Part shown: one piece after another, positions 29,086-38,745 of the stretch
Layout: the number at the start of each line of letters is the position of its first letter
How positions within the stretch are numbered: the first letter of the stretch is position 1
Assembly: GCF_003325375.1 (NCBI RefSeq)
Contig: NZ_CP030862.1
Span: 995,501 to 1,059,500 of the forward strand
Origin: Streptomyces globosus
GTDB taxonomy: Bacteria; Actinomycetota; Actinomycetes; Streptomycetales; Streptomycetaceae
DNA length: 64,000 nucleotides
Direction: 5' to 3'
Translations under genes and position numbers: made by a program
Notes under the pieces: model-generated
What the model was told of the DNA's origin: nothing
Seen by the model: only the letters and a program-made list of their open reading frames with translations
The model's database searches: none

Positions 29086-29622
29086 TCAGAGCCGTGCCAG
29101 CGTCGCCTCCACCAGCCGCACGACCGAGGTGTCGGCCACGGCGCCGACCTCCGCGTACGGGAACCAGCGCAGGTCGAGCGACTCGTCGCTGATCTCCGCC
29201 TCGACACCGGCCGGCGCGAGCGCCGCGTACTGCACGTCCAGGTGCCAGTTGCACGGCGCCGGGATCGGGTGCCGGTCGAGCCGCACCGGCCCGCCCGGCA
29301 GCAGCGCCAGGCCGGAGCCGATGCCGGACTCCTCGACGGCCTCGCGCAGCGCGGCCGCCTCCAGCGTCGCGTCGCCCGGCTCGCAGTGGCCGCCCATCTG
29401 CAGCCACATGCCGAGCTTGCGGTGCAGGGTCAGCAGCACCCGGCCGCGCGACGGGTCGACCACCAGCGCGCTGCCGGTGACGTGCCCCGCCCGGCACGGC
29501 TTGTACATCCCGTCCGGGTGCGCGGCGAGGTGCTCCAGGTAGACGTCGCGCAGGGCGCGCTGCTCCCCGTCGACGCCCTCGTACCCCTTGAGGGTCAGGA
29601 CCGCGTCCTCGTGGAGGCTCAC
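29086..29622 (-). CDS. NUDIX hydrolase
   Basis: This 178-aa protein is read from GTG 29622, which overlaps the TGA of the upstream DUF2342 gene (GTGA), so translation is probably coupled. The Nudix box is GGHCEPGDATLEAAALREAVEESGI (given here only for its key residues G, E, REAVEESG), preceded by the substrate-side motif RKLGMWLQMGGH. The RxxxWxxxGGH pattern fits the NUDIX group next to DUF2342 in actinobacteria. Mg2+-dependent phosphoanhydride hydrolysis is expected, with unknown substrate. Confidence 0.88.
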   Translation of the reverse strand: MSLHEDAVLTLKGYEGVDGEQRALRDVYLEHLAAHPDGMYKPCRAGHVTGSALVVDPSRGRVLLTLHRKLGMWLQMGGHCEPGDATLEAAALREAVEESGIGSGLALLPGGPVRLDRHPIPAPCNWHLDVQYAALAPAGVEAEISDESLDLRWFPYAEVGAVADTSVVRLVEATLARL

Positions 29623-31115
29623 TTCGCTCCTTCGCCCTCGCCGCCGTCCTCGCCTTCCCGGCCGTCCGGGCCATCCGGGCCGTTCTGCCCGCCCTGCCCG
29701 CCCTGCCCGTCCTTGGCGTCCTGCCCGCCCTTGCCGTTCCGGCCGCGCCGCTCTGCGGCCTCGCCGAGCATCTTGTCGAGCTCGGAGAAGTCCAGGTGCT
29801 CGCGGTGCACGAAGCCGTCCGGGTCGTCGAGGTCGGTGGCCGTGGGCAGCATGTCCGGGTGCTCCCACAGGCCGTCGCGGCCGTCGACGCCGCGGGCGTC
29901 CGTCAGCGAGGCCCACAGCCGGGAGGCGTCCCGCAGCCGGCGCGGCCGCAGCTCCAGCCCGATCAGCGTCGCGAAGGTCTGCTCCGCGGGGCCGCCCGAG
30001 GCGCGGCGGCGGCGCATGGTCTCGCGCATGGCGTCCGCCGAGGAGAGGCGGGGCTTGGCCGCCGCGTGGACAACGGCGTCCACCCAGCCCTCGACCAGCG
30101 CGAGCGCCGTTTCCAGGCGGGCCAGCGCGGCCTTCTGCTCGGGGGTGTCCTGGGGCTGGAACATGCCGCCCTGGAGCGCCTCCTGCAGCTGCTCCGGGTT
30201 GGTCGGGTCGATCTGCCCGACGACGTCCTCCAGCTTGGAGGTGTCGACCTTGATCCCGCGGGCGTACCCCTCGACCGCGCCGAACAGGTGCGAGCGCAGC
30301 CACGGCACGTGCGCGAAGAGCCTGGCGTGCGCCGCCTCACGCAGTGCGAGGTACAGCCGCACCTCCTCCGACGGGACGCCGAGGTCCTTGCCGAACCCCT
30401 CGATGTTCAGCGGCAGCAGGGCCGCCTTCCCCGCCGGGCCCAGCGGCAGGCCGATGTCGGTGGAGCCGACGACCTCGCCGGCGAGGACGCCCACGGCCTG
30501 GCCGATCTGCTGCCCGAACATGGCCCCGCCCATGGAGCGCATCATGCCGAGCAGCGGGCCCGCCATGGCCTGCATCTCCTCCGGCAGGACACCGCCCATG
30601 GCCGCACCGACCCGCTCGGCGACCGGGTCGACGAGCTCCTTCCACACAGGCAGGGTCGCCTCGACCCACTCGGCGCGGCTCCACGCCACGGCCGTCGTGG
30701 CGCCGGAGGGCAGCGAGGTCACGTCGTCCAGCCAGTGGTCGGCGAGGCGCACGGCCTCCTCCACGGCGGAGCGCTCCGCGATGCCGACGCTGGTGTCCTT
30801 CACGCCGTCTGGGGTGCCCTGCGCGACGGTCCGGCGGGCGACGTCCTTGGCCATGTCCCAGTTCACGGGGCCGCCCTCGTAGCTGAGCATCTGGCCCAGC
30901 TGCTGGAAGGCCGCGCCGAGGTCGGCCGGGTTCATCGCGCCGAACATGGCCGCGAACGGATTGTCCCCGGCGCCCGGGCCGCCCGGACCGCCGGGCAGGC
31001 CGAAGCCGCCGAACCCGAACGGATTCGGGCCGCCCTGCCCGCCCTTCTTCTTGCCCTCGTCGCCGTTCTCCGGCTCCTCCGGCGGAAGGCCGAATCCGAA
31101 TGGGGTGTCGCTCAC
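29619..31115 (-). CDS. DUF2342 family zinc-dependent metalloprotease-like protein
   Basis: This 498-aa protein is read from GTG 31115 (MSDTPFGFGLPP). A Gly/Pro-rich N-terminus with repeated NPFGFGG/FGLPGG is followed by the conserved actinobacterial domain with hallmark LREAAHARLFAHVPWL near 265. A Lys/Gly-rich tail ends the protein. Annotations in databases often call it a zinc-dependent metalloprotease or F420-biosynthesis-associated protein, without firm biochemical proof. The mycobacterial counterpart lies beside the PDZ-Lon and UPF0182 genes, as here (from memory). The stop overlaps the downstream NUDIX start. Confidence 0.88.
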   Translation of the reverse strand: MSDTPFGFGLPPEEPENGDEGKKKGGQGGPNPFGFGGFGLPGGPGGPGAGDNPFAAMFGAMNPADLGAAFQQLGQMLSYEGGPVNWDMAKDVARRTVAQGTPDGVKDTSVGIAERSAVEEAVRLADHWLDDVTSLPSGATTAVAWSRAEWVEATLPVWKELVDPVAERVGAAMGGVLPEEMQAMAGPLLGMMRSMGGAMFGQQIGQAVGVLAGEVVGSTDIGLPLGPAGKAALLPLNIEGFGKDLGVPSEEVRLYLALREAAHARLFAHVPWLRSHLFGAVEGYARGIKVDTSKLEDVVGQIDPTNPEQLQEALQGGMFQPQDTPEQKAALARLETALALVEGWVDAVVHAAAKPRLSSADAMRETMRRRRASGGPAEQTFATLIGLELRPRRLRDASRLWASLTDARGVDGRDGLWEHPDMLPTATDLDDPDGFVHREHLDFSELDKMLGEAAERRGRNGKGGQDAKDGQGGQGGQNGPDGPDGREGEDGGEGEGAK

Positions 31116-31309
31116 GGGTTTCCTCGGCTCGTAGGGCCGCCGGCGGGAGCCGGCGGGCAAGTGGTCCGACAACACCAACCAGCGTAGACACCACTCCCGG
31201 TTCCGGGCTCGGTGCTCCGCCGACTCCTGGGCTGCGGCAGGATGGACATCACCTGGTGGGTACGCGTCACGGGCGCGTCCCTACTGAAGACAACCGCTGG
31301 AGACGCCTG

Positions 31310-32473
31310 GTGAGTTCCCCAGATCCGCAGGTTCACGAGCCCGACGACGCCGAGAACCGCCCCGAGCACGGTGACAGCGCCCACGGCGTTCGCCAGCCGC
31401 GAAACCACGCGGGCCCCCGCCGGAACAGCCCGGTGATCGCCGTGACCGGCGCCGCCTCCGGCGTCGGCGCCGCCCTGGTCCGCCGCCTCGCCGCCTCCGA
31501 CGAGGTCAAGCAGGTCGTCGCCATCGACGAGCGGCGCGGCGACTGCGCCGCCGCCCAGTGGCACGTCCTCGACGTCCGCGACCCCGCCATCGCCGAGAAG
31601 CTGCGCGGCAGCGACGTCGTCGTCCACCTCGCCCTCGACCTCGACCTGGAGACGGACCCCGCGGCCCGCACCGCGTACAACGTCCGGGGGACCCAGACCG
31701 TCCTGACCGCGGCCGCCGCGGCCGGCGTCCACCGGGTCGTCCTCTGTACCTCCGCCATGGTCTACGGAGCCCTGCCCGACAACGACCTCCCCCTCTCGGA
31801 GGACTCCGAGCTGCGGGCCACCGCCGAGGCCACCGGCGTCGGCGACCTGCTGGAGATCGAGCGGCTGGGCCGCCGCGCGCCGCGCGCCCACCCGGGCCTC
31901 AACGTGACCGTCGTCCGCCCCGCCGTCCTCGTCGGCGGCACCGACACCGCCCTGACCCGCTACTTCGAGTCCCCGCGCCTCCTCGTCGTGGCCGGATCCC
32001 GCCCGACCTGGCAGTTCTGCCACGTCGAGGACCTCGTCAGCGCCCTGGAGTACGCGGCGCTGGAGAAGGTCGAGGGCGAGCTCGCCGTCGGCTGCGAGGG
32101 CTGGCTGGAGCAGGACGAGGTCGAGGAGCTGAGCGGCATCCGCCGCATGGAGCTGCCCTCGGCGGTCGCGCTCGGCGCGGCGGCCCGGCTGCACCGGATC
32201 GGCCTGACGCCGTCCCCGGCCGGCGACCTCGCCTACACCATGCACCCCTGGGTGGTCAGCGTCAGCCGCCTGCACGCCGCCGGCTGGCGGCCGCGCTGGA
32301 CCAACGAGGAGGTGCTGGCCGAGCTCCTCCAGGAGGTCGCGGGCCGGCACACGGTCGCGGGCCGGCGGCTCGGCCGCAAGGACGCCACCGCCGCGGGCGC
32401 CGCGGGCGCGACGGTGGCGCTGCTCGGCGCGGCCGCGGTCGTCCGCCGGGCGCGCCGCCGCCGCGGCATCTGA
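31310..32473 (+). CDS. NAD-dependent epimerase/dehydratase family (extended SDR) protein
   Basis: This 387-aa protein is read from GTG 31310 with GGAG upstream. After a 40-residue polar leader, a Rossmann motif VTGAASGVGAALVRRL binds NAD(P). The following segments are DVRDPAIAEKL, VVHLALDLDLE and CTSAMVYGALP, with catalytic-type Ser and Tyr-like positions around SAMVYG. The C-terminus has a hydrophobic Ala-rich segment and a basic RRARRRRGI end, possibly a membrane anchor. Substrate is unknown. It is divergent from DUF2342. Confidence 0.85.
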   Translation: MSSPDPQVHEPDDAENRPEHGDSAHGVRQPRNHAGPRRNSPVIAVTGAASGVGAALVRRLAASDEVKQVVAIDERRGDCAAAQWHVLDVRDPAIAEKLRGSDVVVHLALDLDLETDPAARTAYNVRGTQTVLTAAAAAGVHRVVLCTSAMVYGALPDNDLPLSEDSELRATAEATGVGDLLEIERLGRRAPRAHPGLNVTVVRPAVLVGGTDTALTRYFESPRLLVVAGSRPTWQFCHVEDLVSALEYAALEKVEGELAVGCEGWLEQDEVEELSGIRRMELPSAVALGAAARLHRIGLTPSPAGDLAYTMHPWVVSVSRLHAAGWRPRWTNEEVLAELLQEVAGRHTVAGRRLGRKDATAAGAAGATVALLGAAAVVRRARRRRGI

Positions 32474-32510
32474 CGGACGTCCTGCCGCACCCCGTCCGGC
32501 CCGCCCCCGC

Positions 32511-32530
32511 GGGCCGGCCGCGGCCGGCCC
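32511..32530. terminator. short GC hairpin after the SDR gene
   Basis: GGGCCGGCC-GC-GGCCGGCCC has 9-bp perfect arms and lies 38 bp after the SDR stop. Confidence 0.5.
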
Positions 32531-32614
32531 TGTAGGAGGCTCCATACGCCGGGCCCGCACAGCCGGTCGAAACGGCTATACCGCGCGGTGGGAGCGGTGG
32601 TGCACGATGGCCCC

Positions 32615-33076
32615 ATGGCACCGCACTTCGACCACCCCGGCGAGCAGGCCGCCCAGGACCCGATCCGGCTGCTCGCGATCCGCGACACCCCCCTCTCCGT
32701 CGACGAGGTCTTCCGGGCCGTCGGCGACGACGAGACCGGCGGCACGACGCTCTTCGTCGGCACGGTGCGCAACCACGACGGGGGCGCGGACGTCGAATCG
32801 CTCGGCTACTCCTGCCACCCCTCGGCCGAGGCGGAGATGCGCCGCATCGCCGAGCGCGTCGCCGCCAAGTACCCGGTGCGGGCGCTGGCAGCCGTCCACC
32901 GCGTCGGCGACCTGTCCGTCGGCGACCTGGCGGTCGTCGTCGCCGTGTCGTGCCCGCACCGCGGCGAGGCCTTCGAGGCCTGCCGGATGCTGATCGACGA
33001 CCTCAAGCACGAGGTGCCGATCTGGAAGCACCAGCGCTTCTCCGACGGCACCGAGGAGTGGGTCGGGGCCTGCTGA
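32615..33076 (+). CDS. moaE: molybdopterin synthase catalytic subunit MoaE
   Basis: This 153-aa protein is read from ATG 32615. MoaE motifs are FVGTVRNHDGGADVESLGY, AAVHRVGDLSVGDLAVVVAVS, PHRGEAFEACR and the active-site KHEVPIWKHQRF. It adds sulfur, delivered by MoaD thiocarboxylate, to precursor Z to make molybdopterin in the cytosol. The thiocarboxylate donor could be recharged by MoeZ, encoded at 0.7 kb. moaD is not adjacent. Confidence 0.93.
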   Translation: MAPHFDHPGEQAAQDPIRLLAIRDTPLSVDEVFRAVGDDETGGTTLFVGTVRNHDGGADVESLGYSCHPSAEAEMRRIAERVAAKYPVRALAAVHRVGDLSVGDLAVVVAVSCPHRGEAFEACRMLIDDLKHEVPIWKHQRFSDGTEEWVGAC

Positions 33077-33247
33077 GCCGGCCCCCGCACGCCGGGGGGA
33101 CCCCGCCCGCGGCGCCGGCCGGACGAGGCGGTACTGTCCCACCCGTTCGGCCGCGCAACACGCCCTCGATTTGCGTAACCCCCCCTTGGGCAGGAGCGTT
33201 GAAGCCACCAACGACACGCACATTCCCAGGGGCAGGGAGGCACGTCC

Positions 33248-33445
33248 ATGGCGTCACTGGCGTGGTTGCTGATTCCGCTGTTCGCCGCGATCGGCGCGGC
33301 GATATGGGGCAGCTGGGCGGCCCGCGACCGCACCCAAGGCGACATATCCGAACTCGCCGGCTACGCCCGCTTCCGCGAGGCGATGGACCGGCCCGACGGC
33401 GCCCGGGCCGGGGCGGCGGCGCACTCCGCGACCGACTCCGCCTGA
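33248..33445 (+). CDS. small single-pass membrane protein
   Basis: This 65-aa protein has ATG 33248 with GGGAGG 8 nt upstream. Residues 3-24 (LAWLLIPLFAAIGAAIWGSW) form one transmembrane helix, followed by a short cytosolic-type charged tail with SELAGYARFREAMDRP. No family was recognised. It sits between moaE and the PDZ-Lon gene on the same strand, 96 bp before the latter. Confidence 0.75.
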   Translation: MASLAWLLIPLFAAIGAAIWGSWAARDRTQGDISELAGYARFREAMDRPDGARAGAAAHSATDSA

Positions 33446-33541
33446 GCCCCCGCCGGCACCGCCCGCCGCACCCCGCGCACACCGGCCGGGGCGAACGGCC
33501 CGGGCGGCCGCCGCACAGGACCGTCCCGTACTGTCGATTGC

Positions 33542-34627
33542 ATGCCACGCCGCACAGCGACGATGCTCGCCGCCACCCTCATGCTGTTCGCGCTGCTCTG
33601 CGCCGGGGTGTTCGTCAAGGTTCCGTACTCGGAGATGAGCCCCGGTCCGACCGTGAACACGCTGGGCGAGTCGCGCGGCGCGCCCGTCATCAGCATCGGC
33701 GACCGCACGACGTACCCGACGACGGGCCACCTCAACATGACGACCGTCCGGGTCACCGGCGCGGACTACGACATGAACCTGCTCGAAGCGGTGCACGGCT
33801 GGCTCTCCGGCGACAACATCGTCGTCCCGCACGAGAACCTCTACCCGAACGGGAAGACCGAGGAGCAGTCCACCCAGGAGAACGCCGAGGAGTTCAGCCA
33901 GTCGCAGGAGAGCGCGAAGGTCGCCGCGCTGAAGCAGCTCGGCATCTCCGTCCCCACCCGCGTCGTGGTCTCCTCCGTCGTCAAGGGCAGCCCCTCCGAG
34001 GGCCGGCTGCACGCCGGGGACGAGGTCAAGACGGTCGACGGCACCCCGGTCACCGCCCCGGCGGACGTCGCCAAGCTCGTCACCAGGCACAAGGCCGGCG
34101 AGCCCGTCGAGTTCGCGGTCGTACCCGCCGCCGAGGCCGAGGAGGCCCGGAAGGCGGGCCGCGCGCCCGCGACCCGGAAGGTCGGGATCACGACGGCGAA
34201 GGCCGAGGGCGACGGGCACGCCATCGTCGGCATCCGGGCCGGCACCGCGCACACCTTCCCGTTCCCGATCGACATCAAGCTCGCCGACGTCGGCGGCCCG
34301 AGCGCGGGCCTCATGTTCGCCCTCGGCATCGTCGACAAGCTGACGCCCGGCGACCTGACCGGCGGCCGCTTCGTCGCGGGCACCGGCACCATCGACGACG
34401 CCGGCAAGGTCGGGCCCATCGGCGGCATCCAGATGAAGACGATCGGCGCCCGCAAGGCAGGCGCCCGCTACTTCCTGACCCCCGCGGACAACTGCGCCTC
34501 GGCGGCGGCCAACGTCCCCGACGGCCTGACCCTCGTCAAGGTCTCCGCCATCGGGGACGCCGTGCAGTCCCTGGAGAAGATCGCCAAGGGGGACACGGCC
34601 GGCGTGCCGCAGTGCGGCGACTCCTGA
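33542..34627 (+). CDS. membrane-anchored PDZ-Lon-like serine protease (YlbL type)
   Basis: This 361-aa protein has an N-terminal transmembrane anchor (about 5-25). A PDZ domain (about 135-200, GSPSEGRLHAGDEVKTVDG) follows. A Lon-type protease domain comes next, with catalytic Ser in VGGPSAGLMFALG (about 257) and Lys in GGIQMKTIGARKAGA (about 300). A Cys pair near the end may form a disulfide outside the membrane. Relatives are membrane proteases; in Bacillus, YlbL affects cell-division checkpoint turnover. The neighbour order with UPF0182 and DUF2342 is kept in mycobacteria (from memory). Confidence 0.92.
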   Translation: MPRRTATMLAATLMLFALLCAGVFVKVPYSEMSPGPTVNTLGESRGAPVISIGDRTTYPTTGHLNMTTVRVTGADYDMNLLEAVHGWLSGDNIVVPHENLYPNGKTEEQSTQENAEEFSQSQESAKVAALKQLGISVPTRVVVSSVVKGSPSEGRLHAGDEVKTVDGTPVTAPADVAKLVTRHKAGEPVEFAVVPAAEAEEARKAGRAPATRKVGITTAKAEGDGHAIVGIRAGTAHTFPFPIDIKLADVGGPSAGLMFALGIVDKLTPGDLTGGRFVAGTGTIDDAGKVGPIGGIQMKTIGARKAGARYFLTPADNCASAAANVPDGLTLVKVSAIGDAVQSLEKIAKGDTAGVPQCGDS

Positions 34628-34668
34628 CCGGCGCCCCGCAGGCGGCGCCGAGGGGGCGGTACAGGCCC

Positions 34669-34833
34669 AGGGCCTGTATTGAGTTGCCCCGCGGCGTCGC
34701 GACGCCCGGCACGCACCCTCGGCGCACGAGCCGAATGTCCTCGTAGCTCCGCTACGAGGACATTCGTCCCGCACACCGAGGGCACGCACCGAACGCCGCT
34801 CCTTGCTCCACGGGGCAACTCAATACAGGCCCT
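34669..34833. repeat. 165-bp palindromic, MITE-like element
   Basis: There are perfect 23-bp terminal inverted repeats at 34669-34691 and 34811-34833 (ends AGGGCCTGTATTGAG / CTCAATACAGGCCCT). A perfect 16-bp stem lies at the centre (34732-34747 and 34751-34766, loop TCC), with imperfect pairing between. The whole unit can fold as one hairpin. It has no coding capacity. It lies between convergent genes and its right end abuts the stop codon of the next gene. No clear target duplication was found. Confidence 0.85.
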
Positions 34834-35401
34834 AGGAGAACGTCGCGGCGAGCGCCTCCGCCAGCCCCGGCACCAGGCTCGCGCCCGTGAGCACCTCGGT
34901 CGAGGAGTCCTTCTCGCGCAGCCGGACCGCCGACTCGCGCGAGCCGTCGCGCAGCACGGCCACGGTCAGGCGGACCTCCTGGCGCTCCGGGTGCGCGGCG
35001 ACCCACTTCGCGAGCTGCTTGTCGCTCAGCCCCTGCGGTACGGACGCCTCCGCGGACGGGGGCAGCATCAGCCGCTCCACGGTCAGGGCGCAGCCGACGA
35101 CCGCGTCGGGCCAGGCGATGGTGCCGAGGAACTTGTCCAGGGGCATCCCGGCGGGCAGCTCGTCCTGCTCGACGGGGGTCAGCGAGGTCCGGCCGGCGTC
35201 GTCCGCGTCGACTCCGAGCTGGTGGGCGAGGCGCGGCTCCTGCCGGCGCAGCCGGGCGGTGTCGACCAGGGCGAACAGCCGGGCGGGCCGGTCCCAGCCC
35301 AGTCCGGCCGCGTACTCGTCGATCTCGAGGCAGGCGCGGGTGAGCGGGCTGGCCGCCATCGGCGTGCCGGGGGAGGGGGAAACGTTGGACATGGACAACA
35401 T
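34832..35401 (-). CDS. conserved actinobacterial protein of unknown function
   Basis: This 189-aa acidic, soluble-looking protein begins at ATG 35401 (AGGAGG 4 nt upstream); ATG 35392 (MSNVSPSPG) is an alternative. Notable stretches are LEIDEYAAGLGWDRPARLFALVDT, AWPDAVVGCALTVERLMLP and a C-terminal VRLREKDSSTEVLTG. It resembles the small PPA1309-type actinobacterial family that sits next to UPF0182 genes. No catalytic motif is visible. Its TAG stop is formed at the junction with the palindromic element. It is divergent from the UPF0182 gene. Confidence 0.75.
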   Translation of the reverse strand: MLSMSNVSPSPGTPMAASPLTRACLEIDEYAAGLGWDRPARLFALVDTARLRRQEPRLAHQLGVDADDAGRTSLTPVEQDELPAGMPLDKFLGTIAWPDAVVGCALTVERLMLPPSAEASVPQGLSDKQLAKWVAAHPERQEVRLTVAVLRDGSRESAVRLREKDSSTEVLTGASLVPGLAEALAATFS

Positions 35402-35529
35402 CCTGCCTCCTTTCCGGCGCATACCGGGAACTGACGGAAGCCTCCGTAAGTTGCAGGAGTGGGCTTTACCATCAAGGGCCCAGGTAAAGAAACGTCCAGT
35501 AACGAGACCCAGCTTTCGAGGTGCCCACC

Positions 35530-38421
35530 TTGGCTTTCCAGATGCCGGACCGCGGCTCAGGCCCTTCGGGGCCACGGATGAGAGTCGGCCGCCCGTCCAG
35601 GCGCGCCCGCACTCTTCTGATGACCTTGGGCGTGCTGGCCGTCCTCGGCATGGCCTTCATCATGTTCGCGGGCTTCTGGACGGACTGGCTCTGGTTCCGC
35701 TCCGTGAAGTACTCGAGCGTGTTCACCACCACCCTGTGGACCAGGATCGGCCTGTTCGCGGTCTTCGGCCTGCTGATGGCAGGGGCGGTCGGCTTCAACA
35801 TCTGGCTGGCCCACCGGCTGCGGCCGCCGCTGAGCGCGATGTCGGTGGAGCAGCAGAGCCTCGACCGCTACCGGATGAGCGTCGCGCCGTACAAGAAGTG
35901 GCTGCTCCTGGGCATCTCCGCGCTCGTCGGCATGATCGCCGGCGCCTCCGCGGCGGGCCAGTGGAAGACGTGGCTCATGTACGTGAACGGGGTGCCCTTC
36001 GGCAAGAAGGACCCCCAGTTCGGGCTGGACGTCTCCTTCTACGCCTTCGACCTGCCCTGGTACCGCTTCCTCCTCGGCTTCGGCTTCGCCGCGGCCGTGC
36101 TCTCGGTGATCGCCGCCGTCGTCGTGCACTACCTGTACGGCGGCCTGCGCGTGACCAGCCCCGGCGCCCGCGCCACGGCCGCCGCCACGGGGCACCTGTC
36201 GGTGCTGCTGGGCCTCTTCGTCACGCTGAAGGCGGTCGCGTACTGGCTCGACCGGTACGGCCTGGCCGTGAAGTCCAGTGACTTCAAGGCCGCGGACAAC
36301 TGGACCGGCCTGCGCTACGTCGACGCCAACGCCTACCTGCCGGCGAAGACGATCCTCGTCGCGATCGCCGCGATCTGCGCGGTGCTGTTCTTCGCGACGC
36401 TGTGGCGCCGCACCTGGCAGCTGCCCGTGATCGGCTTCGGCCTGATGGTGCTCTCCGCGATCCTGATCGGCGGGCTGTACCCGGCCATCGTGCAGAAGTT
36501 CCAGGTCCAGCCGAACGAGCAGGCCAAGGAGTCCCCGTACGTCCAGAAGAACATCCAGGCCACGCGGGACGCCTACGGCATCGACAAGTCCGACGTCACC
36601 GACTACCCGGAGAGCGAGCAGGAGCAGGACAAGGCCAAGCTGCGCCAGGAGGCCGCCACCACGGCGAGCATCCGCCTGCTCGACCCGAACATCGTCTCCC
36701 CGGCCTTCCAGCAGCTCCAGCAGGTCAAGGGCTACTACGCCTTCCCGTCGACGCTGGCCGTCGACCGCTACAACGGCCAGGACACGGTCATCGGCCTGCG
36801 CGAGCTGAACATCGGCGGCATCCCGAAGAACAACTGGATCAACGACCACTTCAAGTACACGCACGGGTACGGCGTGGTCGCGGCCAAGGGCACCACGGTC
36901 GGCGACCAGGGCGCCCCGGACTTCACCCAGTCCGACCTGCCCTCCCGCGGCCAGTTCGGGACGGACTTCGAGCAGCGGATCTACTACGGCGAGCGGACGA
37001 CGCAGTACTCGATCGTCGGCGGGCCGCAGAAGGAGCTCGACTACTCGGACGACAAGGGCGAGAAGGAGACGAGCTACGAGGGCAAGTCGGGCGTCAACCT
37101 CGACAACCCGGTCAACCGCGCCGCGTACGCCCTCGCCTTCAGCGAGCCGCAGATCCTGTACTCCGGTGCCATCGGCGACGGCTCGCGGATCCTCTACAAC
37201 CGCACCCCGAAGGAGCGGATCGAGGCCGTCGCCCCGTGGCTGACGATCGACGGCGCCCCCTACCCGGCGGTGATCGACGGCCGGATCAAGTGGATCGTCG
37301 ACGCGTACACGACGACCAACGGCTACCCGTACGCCTCGCGCACCACGCTGGGCCAGAGCACCGCGGACTCGCTGACCAACAGCCAGCGCGCGGTGGTGGC
37401 GCAGGAGAACCAGGTCAACTACATCCGCAACTCGGTCAAGGCCACCGTCGACGCCTACGACGGCGCCGTCAGCCTCTACCAGTGGGACACCCAGGACCCG
37501 GTCCTGAAGACCTGGATGAAGGCCTTCCCCGGCACGGTCAAGCCGAAGTCCGAGATCTCCAAGCCGCTCATGGACCACCTGCGCTACCCGCAGGACCTCT
37601 TCAAGGTCCAGCGCGAGCTGCTCACCCGCTACCACGTCACCGACCCGCAGACCTTCCTCAGCGGCAGTGAGGCCTGGGCCGTCCCGGACGACCCGACCAA
37701 CAAGGCCGGCACGGCGGTTCCGCCGTACTACCTGTCGCTGAAGACGCCGGGCCAGGCGGAGAAGGACCAGGTCTTCTCGCTCACGACGACGTTCACGCCG
37801 AACGAGCGGGACAACCTGAGCGCGTTCATGTCGGTCAACGCCGACCCGGGCTCCAAGGACTACGGCAAGATCCGCATCCTGAAGATGCCGACGAGCAAGC
37901 CGGTCGACGGCCCGAAGCAGGTGCAGAGCAAGTTCCAGTCGGAGCCGAAGATCGCCGAGTCGATCCGGCTGCTGCGCGGCGGCGACTCCGAGGTGGAGTA
38001 CGGCAACCTCCTCGCCGTCCCGATCGAGGGCAAGATGCTCTACGTGGAGCCCGTGTACGTGCGCAGCTCCGGCCTGAAGTACCCGCTGCTGCGCAAGGTG
38101 CTGGTGACGTACGGCACGCAGACGGCCTTCGAGGACACCCTCGACAAGGCGCTGAACGTGGTCTTCGGGGCGGAGGCGCCGACGACGCCGGTGCCGCCGA
38201 ACCAGCCGGGCGACGGGACGGCGCAGCAGCCTCCGGCCCCGCAGGACCCGACGGTCAAGGCCGCCCTCTCCGACGCCCAGAAGGCGATCGAGGAGGCGGA
38301 CAAGGCGATGAAGGCCGGAGACTGGGCGGCCTACGGCAAGGCCCAGGCCGACCTGCAGGCGGCGCTGAAGCGGGCGATCGACGCGGAGGCGAAGACGGCG
38401 GCCCCCAAGCCGGCCGGCTGA
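35530..38421 (+). CDS. UPF0182 family integral membrane protein
   Basis: This 963-aa protein is probably read from TTG 35530 ([17 protein letters not shown]), with GAGG 8 nt upstream; GTG 35521 is in frame. About seven transmembrane segments lie in residues 25-325 (for example [34 protein letters not shown]). A large extracytoplasmic domain (330-870) contains [12 protein letters not shown] and [20 protein letters not shown] Pro-rich linker and a coiled, Ala/Lys-rich tail end the protein. It is conserved in actinobacteria, cyanobacteria and others; function is unknown. It is the last member of the mycobacteria-like block. Confidence 0.92.
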   Translation: MAFQMPDRGSGPSGPRMRVGRPSRRARTLLMTLGVLAVLGMAFIMFAGFWTDWLWFRSVKYSSVFTTTLWTRIGLFAVFGLLMAGAVGFNIWLAHRLRPPLSAMSVEQQSLDRYRMSVAPYKKWLLLGISALVGMIAGASAAGQWKTWLMYVNGVPFGKKDPQFGLDVSFYAFDLPWYRFLLGFGFAAAVLSVIAAVVVHYLYGGLRVTSPGARATAAATGHLSVLLGLFVTLKAVAYWLDRYGLAVKSSDFKAADNWTGLRYVDANAYLPAKTILVAIAAICAVLFFATLWRRTWQLPVIGFGLMVLSAILIGGLYPAIVQKFQVQPNEQAKESPYVQKNIQATRDAYGIDKSDVTDYPESEQEQDKAKLRQEAATTASIRLLDPNIVSPAFQQLQQVKGYYAFPSTLAVDRYNGQDTVIGLRELNIGGIPKNNWINDHFKYTHGYGVVAAKGTTVGDQGAPDFTQSDLPSRGQFGTDFEQRIYYGERTTQYSIVGGPQKELDYSDDKGEKETSYEGKSGVNLDNPVNRAAYALAFSEPQILYSGAIGDGSRILYNRTPKERIEAVAPWLTIDGAPYPAVIDGRIKWIVDAYTTTNGYPYASRTTLGQSTADSLTNSQRAVVAQENQVNYIRNSVKATVDAYDGAVSLYQWDTQDPVLKTWMKAFPGTVKPKSEISKPLMDHLRYPQDLFKVQRELLTRYHVTDPQTFLSGSEAWAVPDDPTNKAGTAVPPYYLSLKTPGQAEKDQVFSLTTTFTPNERDNLSAFMSVNADPGSKDYGKIRILKMPTSKPVDGPKQVQSKFQSEPKIAESIRLLRGGDSEVEYGNLLAVPIEGKMLYVEPVYVRSSGLKYPLLRKVLVTYGTQTAFEDTLDKALNVVFGAEAPTTPVPPNQPGDGTAQQPPAPQDPTVKAALSDAQKAIEEADKAMKAGDWAAYGKAQADLQAALKRAIDAEAKTAAPKPAG

Positions 38422-38468
38422 ACGCGGTAATGGCTCGGTCCCGTGTCGTGATACTGTGGTGTCACCGA

Positions 38469-38542
38469 CGCGGGGTGGAGCAGCTCGGTAGCTCGCTGGG
38501 CTCATAACCCAGAGGTCGCAGGTTCAAATCCTGTCCCCGCTA
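38469..38542 (+). tRNA. initiator tRNA-fMet (CAU), copy 1
   Basis: This cloverleaf has anticodon loop CTCATAA flanked by three G-C pairs (GGG/CCC) and a C1:U72 mismatch, both initiator hallmarks. The T-arm has GGTTCAAATCC. The acceptor 3' end is CCCCGCTA. It is identical to the copy at 40696-40769. A perfect terminator hairpin follows. Confidence 0.97.
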
Positions 38543-38550
38543 CTGAAAAC

Positions 38551-38582
38551 GAAGGCCCGGATCCCATGGGATCCGGGCCTTC
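38551..38582. terminator. terminator after tRNA-fMet copy 1
   Basis: A 32-bp perfect palindrome starts GAAGGCCCGGATCCC. It is nearly the same stem as after copy 2. Confidence 0.9.
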
Positions 38583-38745
38583 GTCATGTCCGGAATCGAC
38601 GCGTGGGGGCATGAGGTAGCTGAGACGGGTGAGTTGACGTGGGAGCGTGTTTGACTTGTCTCTCTGTGGGCATGTCGACAAAACGCTGTAGTGACCTCAC
38701 AGGCTGCGACATACCAGGTGTACGCGGGTAGCAGGTGATGCGACG

